Positions 1 to 5,367 of a DNA stretch of 5,367 bases are shown here, piece after piece; positions within the stretch are counted from its first letter, which is position 1, and each line of letters starts with the position of its first letter. The translations under genes were made by a program, and so were the position numbers. This DNA comes from Bacteroidota bacterium (lineage in GTDB: Bacteria; Bacteroidota; Bacteroidia; Cytophagales; Cyclobacteriaceae): the NCBI GenBank assembly GCA_027297025.1, contig JAPUIM010000499.1, positions 1 to 5,367 of the forward strand, given 5' to 3'. The notes under the pieces are model-generated. The model saw only the letters and a list, made by a program, of their open reading frames with translations. It did no database searches and was not told where the DNA came from.

Positions 1-420
1 TGCCACTCCTGAAATTGCAGGGGTATCAATTACTTTGGGATTCACCGAAATTTGAACTGCTTCGAAAACGTTTCTTCCGGCAAGGTCAATAGCCGTTGCT
101 TGTCTGAAATCAAGCTCTATGTTGGCTTTATCGGCAGAAATCAAAGCTCGGATAACTGATGGCACATCTCCACCAGCCAAGTAATGGGTCTCTAATTCAG
201 TTGCTGTCACGTCCAGCCCAGCTTTAGTAGCGGTTATCAGGTGCTGAACAATTAATCCGGGGGGAACTCTGCGTATCCGCATAAAAACCAATTCAAGCAA
301 TCCCACCCTTACTCCAGAAAAAATGGCGGTGATCCATAGATTAATGGGCACAAAATATAGAAATACAAAAATGCCTACTATTGCTGCCAGTATGATAAAT
401 ATGAAAAAATATTCTTGCAT
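1..420 (-). CDS. floA: FloA-type flotillin-like protein, N-terminal 140 residues (runs off left edge)
   Basis: Flotillin-like proteins of the FloA (YqfA/UPF0365) family are bacterial membrane scaffold proteins that form clusters in the cytoplasmic membrane and are linked to functional membrane microdomains. The reverse strand is open from an ATG at 420 to the window edge, giving 140 codons with no stop; the full family length is about 330 residues, so this is the 5' part only. Residues 4-35 are strongly hydrophobic ([17 protein letters not shown] and onward), matching the N-terminal membrane insertion segment. Family-typical blocks follow: the basic MRIRRVPP at 47-54, THYLAGGDV at 78-86, and [14 protein letters not shown] then VNPKVIDTP at 110-134, which is the start of the PHB/SPFH-like region. 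The start is fixed by the hydrophobic N terminus. A purine-rich AGGAGT lies about 18 nt upstream, too far for an ideal ribosome site. Recognition is from recalled family sequence and is strong. Confidence 0.93.
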   Translation of the reverse strand, partial: MQEYFFIFIILAAIVGIFVFLYFVPINLWITAIFSGVRVGLLELVFMRIRRVPPGLIVQHLITATKAGLDVTATELETHYLAGGDVPSVIRALISADKANIELDFRQATAIDLAGRNVFEAVQISVNPKVIDTPAISGVA

Positions 421-583
421 ATTATATGTCTTTATATTACTCCTTTAGCTGTATTCGGATATTGATCACAATATTGACCACAATATTAACCACAAAATGA
501 AAATATTCATTTTTTTGACACAAAATATTTACTACTTTGGGGTCAAAGCAAAAGTTATGCATTTTTGTCCAATATAATTGATT
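421..583. promoter_or_regulatory. Divergent intergenic region between floA and the small-protein/sigma operon
   Basis: This AT-rich gap of 163 bp lies between two outward-reading genes and must hold promoters for both. It contains the triple 12-bp repeat at 459-494, an imperfect palindrome ATGAA-AATA-TTCAT at 497-510, and a TTGACA hexamer at 515-520 followed by TACTTTGG at 533-540. The last pair recalls the Bacteroidota -33/-7 elements (TTG and TAnnTTTG), but the spacing and the -7 box both deviate, so no precise promoter is called. A TATAAT at 573-578 is too close to the ATG at 584 for a normal leader and has no upstream partner. No hairpin-plus-T-run terminator is present. Confidence 0.55.
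459..494. repeat. Three tandem copies of a 12-bp repeat, ATATTGACCACA
   Basis: The copies are ATATTGATCACA (459-470), ATATTGACCACA (471-482) and ATATTAACCACA (483-494). They directly abut, and the first and last copies each differ from the middle one by a single base. The repeat unit is close to one helical turn (about 10.5 bp), so a bound protein could occupy successive sites on roughly the same face. The array starts 39 bp upstream of the floA start codon and ends 89 bp upstream of the small gene at 584. This position suits an operator array for a regulator, but no binding protein can be named. The repeat itself is read directly; its function is inference. Confidence 0.85.
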
Positions 584-766
584 ATGACAGATTCTGTATC
601 AAAATCAATAGCAAAGAAGATGGACTATCAGCTTAAATGGATTTTAGCCAATAAAAATGAGTACGAAGATAAATTCGTAGCGGCAGCCAAGGAGGAACTG
701 ATCAAAAGAGAAAGCTCACTTATAAATAAAGTTAAAGGGATATTAAATTACTTATTCAATTGGTAA
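584..766 (+). CDS. Small helical protein of unknown function upstream of a sigma factor
   Basis: The product is 60 residues, starts MTDSVSKSIAKKMDY and ends LFNW. I do not recognise a named family. It is rich in Lys, Glu and Ala and should be almost entirely helical. Residues 21-46 (ILANKNEYEDKFVAAAKEEL and onward) resemble a short motif frequent in Bacteroidota proteins, of the form LxxIxxNxxxYxxExVxAAxxELxxR, often found in small or membrane-linked proteins of unknown role; this likeness is from memory. The C terminus (ILNYLFNW) is hydrophobic but too short for a clear membrane span. An alternative TTG start at 578 would add two residues; ATG at 584 is preferred. Its stop lies 10 bp before the sigma factor ATG, so the two are almost certainly co-transcribed, which suggests a role tied to that sigma factor. 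No signal peptide or cysteine is present. Being a real gene is likely; its function is unknown. Confidence 0.7.
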   Translation: MTDSVSKSIAKKMDYQLKWILANKNEYEDKFVAAAKEELIKRESSLINKVKGILNYLFNW

Positions 767-776
767 GGTGAATTAA

Positions 777-1643
777 ATGAGACAGCTAAAAATTAGTCAG
801 CTAATTACCAACCGGGAATCCCTATCCCTGGATAAATATCTACAGGAAATAGGGAAGGAAAGCATGATAACCCCGGATGAAGAGGTTGAATTGGCAGTTA
901 GAATCAGAGGTAGGGACCACATAGCTCTTCAAAAGTTGGTAAAAGCAAATTTAAGGTTTGTTGTTTCAGTAGCTAAGCAATATCAAAATCGGGGATTATC
1001 ACTTGGCGATTTGATCAATGAAGGGAATTTAGGTTTGATGACGGCTGCTCAAAGATTCGACGAAAAACGGGGCTTTAAATTTATATCCTATGCTGTTTGG
1101 TGGATAAGACAATCCATTATGGATGCGGTAGCAAAGCAGTCAAGGATAGTTCGATTACCTTTGAATAGAGTTAGTTCCATTACCAGGATGAATAGGACCT
1201 ATTCAGAATTAGAACAAAAATATACCAGGGAACCCTCTGAGGATGAGGTGGCTGAAGTTTTAGATGTTCCTACAGAAGAAGTAGTCAACACCATTGAAAT
1301 TTCCAGTCGCCATATATCACTGGATGCCCCGGTTTTTCATGACCAAAAAGATAGTTTACTGGATATTTTGGAAAGTGATTTAAAAGATACACCTGACTCA
1401 GAATTAATAAAAGACTCATTAAGGAAAGAAATAGAAAGGGCGTTGTCCTCTTTAAAAAAGAGGGAAGCAATGATAATCAGTTTATCTTTTGGCCTAAACG
1501 GACATCCCTATATGACCTTGGAAGAAATTGGGGCAAAATTTGATCTTACACGGGAAAGAGTAAGACAGATAAAAATAAGAACTTTAGGACTACTTCGCTC
1601 AAATATAAAGAGTAGACAATTGAAGGCATATTTGGGATACTAA
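777..1643 (+). CDS. RpoD/SigA-family RNA polymerase sigma factor, possibly a divergent paralogue
   Basis: This 288-residue sigma-70 protein binds core RNA polymerase and directs it to promoters. It starts MRQLKIS and lacks region 1.1, as is usual for Bacteroidota RpoD (about 286-288 residues). Region 1.2 spans about 15-48. Region 2 spans 53-125, with the core-binding DLINEGNLGL at 78-87 and the -10 recognition/melting block with WWIRQ at 108-112 and QSRIVRLP at 121-128. Region 3 covers about 132-205. Region 4 covers about 220-276, with a helix-turn-helix TLEEIGAKFDLTRERVRQIK at 247-266. Compared with the recalled primary sigma of this phylum, several normally fixed positions differ: MDAVAKQ where LQALAEQ is usual, LSFGLNGHPYM where LYFGLNGKHPL is usual, and IRTLGLLR after the helix-turn-helix where EKALRRLK is usual. 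A group-2-like paralogue is therefore plausible, but the housekeeping copy cannot be excluded. An AAGG overlapping the upstream stop codon (765-768) gives a ribosome site 8 nt before the ATG. Confidence 0.93.
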   Translation: MRQLKISQLITNRESLSLDKYLQEIGKESMITPDEEVELAVRIRGRDHIALQKLVKANLRFVVSVAKQYQNRGLSLGDLINEGNLGLMTAAQRFDEKRGFKFISYAVWWIRQSIMDAVAKQSRIVRLPLNRVSSITRMNRTYSELEQKYTREPSEDEVAEVLDVPTEEVVNTIEISSRHISLDAPVFHDQKDSLLDILESDLKDTPDSELIKDSLRKEIERALSSLKKREAMIISLSFGLNGHPYMTLEEIGAKFDLTRERVRQIKIRTLGLLRSNIKSRQLKAYLGY

Positions 1644-1662
1644 TAATTTGTTCCCTATAAAA

Positions 1663-1683
1663 TTTCAGCTTATAAGGTTGAAA
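1663..1683 (+). terminator. Weak hairpin downstream of the sigma factor gene
   Basis: TTTCAGC (1663-1669) can pair with GTTGAAA (1677-1683) through seven pairs, including one G-T wobble, around a 7-nt loop. It starts 20 bp after the sigma stop codon, the right place for a terminator or an mRNA 3' end. There is no following T-run and the stem is AT-rich, so termination by this element alone is doubtful. Confidence 0.25.
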
Positions 1684-1778
1684 GCGATGGGTAAATTTTC
1701 CACATTATCAAATTCGTCCTTGCCCACCCAAATTCTTGAAAAGTAGAGATCCTTTATCTAAAATTTTGTCTGATCTCC

Positions 1779-2096
1779 CTATTTTCCAATGGCAAGATAT
1801 ACATTACATTCCCTCAATTCTTTCTTAACACTTTTCTGATCATTCCGCCGCATGACCAATCGAACTACCAGTTTAATTATGGTTTTTCGAAGAAGGATCA
1901 ATAGCAAAATGATCGGCAAGGACACCATGATCTTCACTTGGAGATCATATTAAGGCCTAAAAACTATCCATCCAATCTCCTCATCGGTAATGATTTGATC
2001 AGGAAAAAATATAAGAATACTGGCTTTTGCTTTTGAGATCTTTAGCATAAATGTTGTGGCTACCATAAAATAACATTCTAAAAAAACAACCTTCAT
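1779..2096 (-). pseudogene. Possible broken small membrane-protein gene (one in-frame stop)
   Basis: On the reverse strand an ATG at 2096 (MKVVFLECYFMVATTFMLKI) opens 48 codons to a TAA at 1950-1952. The same frame then continues without further stops to a TAG at 1779-1781. The second part includes a hydrophobic run (MVSLPIILLLILL) followed by a basic, charged tail (RLVMRRNDQKSVKKELRE), like a single-pass membrane protein. If the TAA were sense, the product would be 105 residues. Alternatively the distal part could be a separate 49-residue ORF from ATG at 1928. I recognise no family, no ribosome site is evident, and an AT-rich spacer can produce such a frame by chance. This is a weak call. 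Confidence 0.2.
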
Positions 2097-2237
2097 TGGA
2101 AAATGGAACATTGCTGAGTACATTGCCGACCATTGTGTTCACAGCTTGCTAGATCAATTCAACTTAGTCCTATTTCATTTTAAAAGGCCAATGGTTGTTG
2201 ATACCTGTGTTCTGAACCCTAACATCCCAATTAACCT

Positions 2238-3800
2238 ATGAAGAGACTCCGTATCGGTATTATTGACATGGTGGGCAAAGGCCCTACTAACACCCTTTGG
2301 GCTCGTATTATGCATGCCAACCTGGCGGCTATTATGCCCACTGTAGTTGCCAATTGGTGTGAAAAACAGGGTCATGAGGTCCATTTATTTTGTTATACAG
2401 GCAGCGAAGAAATGTCCAAGGCACTTCCCTGGGCACCTGATGTGTTATTCATAAGTGCCTTCACTCAGGCCGCCCAGCTGGCCTATGCAACCAGTAACTT
2501 ATTCAGGCAAAGCGGTGCTATTACCATTTTAGGAGGCCCACATGCCCGATGTTATCCCCAGGATTCTCAAAAGTATTTCGACTATGTTTTGGGTTTCACC
2601 GATGAGAAATTGATTAGTGATGTGTTGGAGGATTGCCAGGAACATAGGCCTTTAGGTAAGATGATGGCATCCCAAAGTCAACCTCAAAACCTTCCAGGTG
2701 TCAAAGAACGGTGGAAATTCATTGAACCCACGCTTAAGAAAGCTCCATTCTTGAAAATGGTGCCCATGATAGGGAGCATGGGCTGTCCTTACACCTGTAG
2801 TTTTTGCATCGATTCCGTGGTGCCTTATCAGCCTTTGGATGTTGATACCATCAAGGAGGATTTGGAATTTCTTTTGACCAAATTCAAGAAACCCTTCATA
2901 GGATGGCATGATCCAAATTTTGGAGTACGGTTTGATGAGTTTATGGAGGTTATGGAAGAGGCCACGGTTAATGGTAATTTCACATTTGCTGCCGAAAGTA
3001 GCTTATCCCTGCTATCAGAGCCTCACCTGAAAAGATTAAAAAAGATCGGAACAGTAGCCATATTGCCGGGCATTGAATCATGGTATGACATGGGCAATAA
3101 ATCCAAAACAGGGAAAGACCAGGGATTGGATAAGTTGAATAAGATATCGGAACATGTGAATATGATTTTGAAATACATTCCCTACATCCAGACTAATTTT
3201 GTTATGGGTCTGGACTGCGACGAGGGACCCGAACCATTTGAATTAACCAAGCAATTCATAGATATGAGCCCGGGGGCCTTTCCTGGGTATTCTTTGCTCA
3301 CTGCTTTCGGACAGGCAGCTCCTCTCAATTTAGAATACCAGAAAGAAGACAGGGTGCTGGCCTTTCCTTTTTATTTCCTGAATAATCATTTGGCTATGAA
3401 CCTTAAACCAAAGAACTACGGCTGGCTGGAGTTCTATGATCATATTATAGATGTCACTAAATATTCTTTCTCCAATAGATCGATTGCCCGACGATTTTTA
3501 TCATCACCTCATCTTACAACTAAATGGATGAATGTATTGAGGGCAATTTCATCTGAAGGATATGGACGGATCCGGTTTTTCACTGAAATTCGACGAAGGC
3601 TGGAAAAGGATACATCCTTCCGTGATTTTTTTGAAGGAGAAACTAATAAGATTCCCCAGTTTTACACCGATATTGTACGGAAAACCCTGGGAAATATGTG
3701 GGATTACCTTCCTGAGGGAGCATTGTTACATGATCCAAATGCCTATCTAAAAGCGGAAAAACTAAACGGTTCAACTGCTGTAGTCGCTGAATCGGCCTAA
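2238..3800 (+). CDS. Radical SAM protein with N-terminal cobalamin-binding-like domain, substrate unknown
   Basis: This 520-residue protein has the architecture of class B radical SAM enzymes: an N-terminal Rossmann-like domain (about 1-140), a radical SAM barrel (about 175-385) and a C-terminal extension (about 395-520). The [4Fe-4S] cluster and S-adenosylmethionine site is shown by CPYTCSFC, with C183, C187 and C190 in the CxxxCxxC spacing. LGGPH at 98-102 and SAF at 73-75 match the positions of the SxL and GG cobalamin-loop motifs. However, the DxHxxG motif that supplies the axial cobalt ligand is not visible near residues 10-50, so cobalamin may be absent or bound base-off without His. 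PGIESWYDMGNKSKTG at 277-292 fits the late barrel strand of the family. No signal peptide is seen, so it should be cytosolic. Related families methylate or rearrange lipids, tetrapyrroles or natural products; no substrate can be assigned. It stands alone, convergent with the next gene. The ATG is taken because it begins directly with the first Rossmann strand (RLRIGIID). Confidence 0.88.
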   Translation: MKRLRIGIIDMVGKGPTNTLWARIMHANLAAIMPTVVANWCEKQGHEVHLFCYTGSEEMSKALPWAPDVLFISAFTQAAQLAYATSNLFRQSGAITILGGPHARCYPQDSQKYFDYVLGFTDEKLISDVLEDCQEHRPLGKMMASQSQPQNLPGVKERWKFIEPTLKKAPFLKMVPMIGSMGCPYTCSFCIDSVVPYQPLDVDTIKEDLEFLLTKFKKPFIGWHDPNFGVRFDEFMEVMEEATVNGNFTFAAESSLSLLSEPHLKRLKKIGTVAILPGIESWYDMGNKSKTGKDQGLDKLNKISEHVNMILKYIPYIQTNFVMGLDCDEGPEPFELTKQFIDMSPGAFPGYSLLTAFGQAAPLNLEYQKEDRVLAFPFYFLNNHLAMNLKPKNYGWLEFYDHIIDVTKYSFSNRSIARRFLSSPHLTTKWMNVLRAISSEGYGRIRFFTEIRRRLEKDTSFRDFFEGETNKIPQFYTDIVRKTLGNMWDYLPEGALLHDPNAYLKAEKLNGSTAVVAESA

Positions 3801-3851
3801 AAGGTGAAAAAAGGCTGTTTGGTTACCGGGACGTGACAATGGACAACGATG

Positions 3852-5201
3852 CTAGCTCTTTATAATTCGGGAATCCCCATCCCAGTAAACGGTCTTCTGT
3901 CTGAAGTATGACTCATTGGCCATGTGACAGGCAATGGCAGCATGGTTGCCAAATACTCCATCCTCGACTACCGGATTCCTCTCCTTGACCGCTTCGAAGA
4001 AATTCTGCAAATGGGGTTTTAGATCATCCCAGTCACTGCCGGTGTAGAGGTCATCACTAGTCAGGGGCTTCCAGCCGGGAGTAATGCCTTGCTCCGCATA
4101 CCACTGCTCGGTATATTCCTTGCGCATCTTCTCAGGTAATCCACTGGAATAGTAGCTTGGTGCCGTATCCTTCCCACTTTGCGCCGAAAAACGAAGGGTA
4201 TTGCCATCAGCCTCGAGAATGCCCTTGGGACCCATATATCGAGACGACTCAGGAGTTTTTGTTCCCAGGCCCAGCCGTACATAAACAGGCACACCATGGT
4301 AATCAAATAGCACCGTATGCAGATCCGGCATATTTCGACCGTCTTTCCAGCGTACAATGCCACCTAGTGAGGATGCTGACCGAGGTATATTATTCCAACC
4401 CAAAGTGTACATCATCCCGCTGATCAGGTGAACCATTAAGTCTCCACCTGCGCCGGTTCCGTATTCCTTCCAGCATCGCCAACGGGCGAAGTGGTTGGCG
4501 TTAAAGGGAATTTTCGGCGCATCATTCAGCCAAGTATCCCAATCAAGTGTCTTTGGTGAAAGGTCAGGGGGTGGTGGATACTGCCAGGCACCGGTGGGCG
4601 TGTTCCTTCCTAAAGTCAATTCTACATTCTCCACTTCACCAATGGCTCCGCTTAGATAGAGTTCCCGGGCCTTGCGGCAAAGCGCGGAGCTAACCCGTTG
4701 TGAGCCGATCTGGAGTATGCGATTGTTATTTCGCGCTGCCTTTATCATTTCAAATCCATCCGGGGCAGTGTGCGACATGGGTTTTTCACAATAAATGTCC
4801 TTTCCGGCATTACAAGTATCCACTACTATTTTCTTGTGCCAGTGATCGGGAACCGCAGCAATGATGCAATCAATATCTTTGCGTTTCAGCAGTTGCTTAT
4901 AATTTCTGGTAGTAAAAAGCGAGGGATTTTTAGTGATTTCCCTAGCCAAGGTGTGCCGGCTATCATAAAGGTCAGCAGCAGCTACACACTCGACGCCTGG
5001 GAATTTAATGGCCTCCGATAAAAGGCCAGAGCCCTGCATGCCTACACCAATGATACCTAATCGCAAGTTATAACTCGGTGCTGGCTTGGTACTCCTCCCC
5101 AATACCTTTGCCCGCAAAGGGATGGCATTAGAGGCTAATAACCCTCCAACAGCGGCCGAACCGGTCAGAAGGAATTTACGACGGGAAAAATCATGTTTCA
5201 T
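3852..5201 (-). CDS. Tat-exported Gfo/Idh/MocA-family oxidoreductase
   Basis: Members are NAD(P)-dependent dehydrogenases or glycosidase-like enzymes acting on sugars, inositols and related polyols. From the ATG at 5201 the product is 449 residues. It opens with a twin-arginine signal (SRRKFLL at 6-12, then a Gly/Ala-rich hydrophobic stretch to about residue 31, with possible cleavage after LRA), implying folded export to the periplasm with bound cofactor. The Rossmann domain follows: GVGMQG (GxGxxG) at 52-57, acidic AADLYD at 75-80, PDHWHK at 118-123, and the family-typical CEKP at 138-141 with likely catalytic Lys140. The C-terminal domain carries LDWDTWLNDAP at 219-229, as in Planctomycetota and Bacteroidota members, and GGDLMVH at 252-258 with the conserved Asp254 and His258. 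Length fits the secreted subfamily. An upstream in-frame ATG at 5228 would add nine residues (MILSKKEYT); the inner start is preferred because it places the twin arginines at 7-8. The substrate is unknown. Confidence 0.92.
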   Translation of the reverse strand: MKHDFSRRKFLLTGSAAVGGLLASNAIPLRAKVLGRSTKPAPSYNLRLGIIGVGMQGSGLLSEAIKFPGVECVAAADLYDSRHTLAREITKNPSLFTTRNYKQLLKRKDIDCIIAAVPDHWHKKIVVDTCNAGKDIYCEKPMSHTAPDGFEMIKAARNNNRILQIGSQRVSSALCRKARELYLSGAIGEVENVELTLGRNTPTGAWQYPPPPDLSPKTLDWDTWLNDAPKIPFNANHFARWRCWKEYGTGAGGDLMVHLISGMMYTLGWNNIPRSASSLGGIVRWKDGRNMPDLHTVLFDYHGVPVYVRLGLGTKTPESSRYMGPKGILEADGNTLRFSAQSGKDTAPSYYSSGLPEKMRKEYTEQWYAEQGITPGWKPLTSDDLYTGSDWDDLKPHLQNFFEAVKERNPVVEDGVFGNHAAIACHMANESYFRQKTVYWDGDSRIIKS

Positions 5202-5213
5202 GGTGTATTCTTT

Positions 5214-5267
5214 TTTAGATAATATCATTATTTTACCCTGTACTTGTGCGATGAGTCATTATCTAAA
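5214..5267. repeat. 10-bp inverted repeat at the 5' end of the MocA-family gene
   Basis: TTTAGATAAT (5214-5223) and ATTATCTAAA (5258-5267) are perfect reverse complements separated by 34 bp. The proximal arm lies between the two candidate start codons (5228 and 5201). The spacer contains the upstream candidate start and a 9-bp palindrome, ATGAGTCAT (5251-5259, slightly overlapping the distal arm). In the leftward transcript the arms could pair as a long-looped hairpin near the ribosome site, or the palindrome could be a protein-binding site. The repeat is read directly; any role is inference. Confidence 0.6.
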
Positions 5268-5329
5268 TTTAACTATTAAATTGGTATACTGGTGCCAGAT
5301 TTTTATGAAATTAATTATTTTCAATTTTC

Positions 5330-5360
5330 TTGCTAACGAACGTTAGGTGGTATATCTTTG
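5330..5360 (+). promoter_or_regulatory. Bacteroidota-type promoter for a gene beyond the right edge
   Basis: TTG at 5330-5332 and TATCTTTG at 5353-5360 match the -33 (TTG) and -7 (TAnnTTTG) elements used by the primary sigma factor of Bacteroidota, with a 20-bp spacer in the normal 19-21 range. Transcription would start just after 5360 and run out of the window. It is divergent from the MocA-family gene. It is the only full-consensus match of this type noticed in the window's intergenic regions. Confidence 0.6.
5333..5346. promoter_or_regulatory. Perfect palindrome CTAACG-AA-CGTTAG, probable repressor operator
   Basis: CTAACG (5333-5338) and CGTTAG (5341-5346) form perfect 6-bp arms around a central AA. 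The site sits between the -33 and -7 boxes of the promoter at 5330-5360, where a bound dimer would block RNA polymerase. Short palindromes of this form, with AACG/CGTT arms, are typical of TetR-family operators, which often lie before the repressor's own gene or an efflux operon. The palindrome and its position are seen; the TetR assignment is inference. Confidence 0.55.
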
Positions 5361-5367
5361 TTTTACT

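Larger units (their letters stand above)
1644..2237. other. Intergenic stretch of about 590 bp without a convincing gene
   Basis: No intact reading frame with a recognisable product was found on either strand. The stretch holds a weak hairpin just after the sigma gene (1663-1683), an interrupted leftward frame bounded by 11-bp inverted repeats (1779-2104), and a 7-bp stem with 8-nt loop at 1927-1948 (ATGATCT/AGATCAT) with no T-run. Just before the radical SAM gene, TACCTGTG at 2202-2209 differs from the Bacteroidota -7 box TAnnTTTG at one base, but no good -33 partner is visible. The length and broken frame suggest decayed sequence rather than a plain promoter region; this is inference. Confidence 0.6.

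Noticed and set aside
515..540. TTGACA plus TACTTTGG as a promoter for the sigma operon
   Set aside because: The spacing (about 12-15 bp) is too short for either the E. coli or Bacteroidota arrangement and the -7 box lacks one base of TAnnTTTG; kept only as a remark in the intergenic entry.
573..578. TATAAT hexamer just before the small gene
   Set aside because: Only 5 bp before the ATG at 584, so it would give a leaderless transcript; it has no -35/-33 partner at the right distance and the region is AT-rich.
1285..1470. 61-codon leftward open frame inside the sigma gene
   Set aside because: It lies antisense within a clearly conserved sigma-70 coding region and its translation resembles no family.
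2175..2384. 69-codon leftward frame overlapping the start of the radical SAM gene
   Set aside because: It is antisense to the conserved N-terminal domain, and its intergenic portion covers only the last 16 or so codons.
3801..3851. Possible bidirectional terminator between the convergent radical SAM and MocA-family genes
   Set aside because: Only a 4-bp GCCT/AGGC pairing with a long loop could be found, which is too weak to call.
4061..4363. 100-codon leftward frame within the MocA-family gene
   Set aside because: It is out of frame with a gene whose motifs are intact throughout, and it has no recognisable domain.
5086..5346. 86-codon rightward frame across the MocA start and the right-hand intergenic region
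   Set aside because: About half is antisense to the Tat signal region; it ends inside the palindrome at 5333-5346 and has no recognisable family or ribosome site.

Overview
The window looks like chromosomal DNA from a Bacteroidota bacterium, most likely of the Cytophagales/Cyclobacteriaceae type. This rests on a short sigma-70 protein that starts MRQLKIS and lacks region 1.1, weak or absent Shine-Dalgarno sequences, a TTG-N20-TAnnTTTG promoter at the right end, and a Tat-exported Gfo/Idh/MocA protein. The lineage is an inference from recalled family sequences; no database search was run.

Layout from left to right. The 5' part of a flotillin-like gene (floA) reads leftward and runs off the left edge (420 to 1). 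A divergent intergenic region (421-583) carries three tandem copies of a 12-bp repeat. Two genes then read rightward as a probable operon: a 60-residue helical protein of unknown function (584-766) and, 10 bp later, an RpoD/SigA-family sigma factor (777-1643). About 590 bp without a convincing gene follows (1644-2237). It holds a weak hairpin and a leftward reading frame broken by one stop codon, bounded by 11-bp inverted repeats. Next is a radical SAM protein of the cobalamin-binding-domain class (2238-3800, rightward), facing a Tat-secreted Gfo/Idh/MocA oxidoreductase (3852-5201, leftward). The right edge carries a well-formed Bacteroidota promoter with a perfect palindrome between its two boxes; it should drive a rightward gene just outside the window.

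How the genes work together. The only pair with strong operon evidence is the small protein and the sigma factor, so the small protein is a candidate partner or regulator of it. The radical SAM and MocA genes are convergent and not co-transcribed, and no shared pathway can be read from the sequence. No CRISPR array, transposase, rRNA or tRNA was seen. The most notable items are the small protein/sigma pair with its repeat-bearing upstream region, the orphan radical SAM enzyme that lacks the usual cobalamin histidine motif, and the promoter/palindrome at the right edge.
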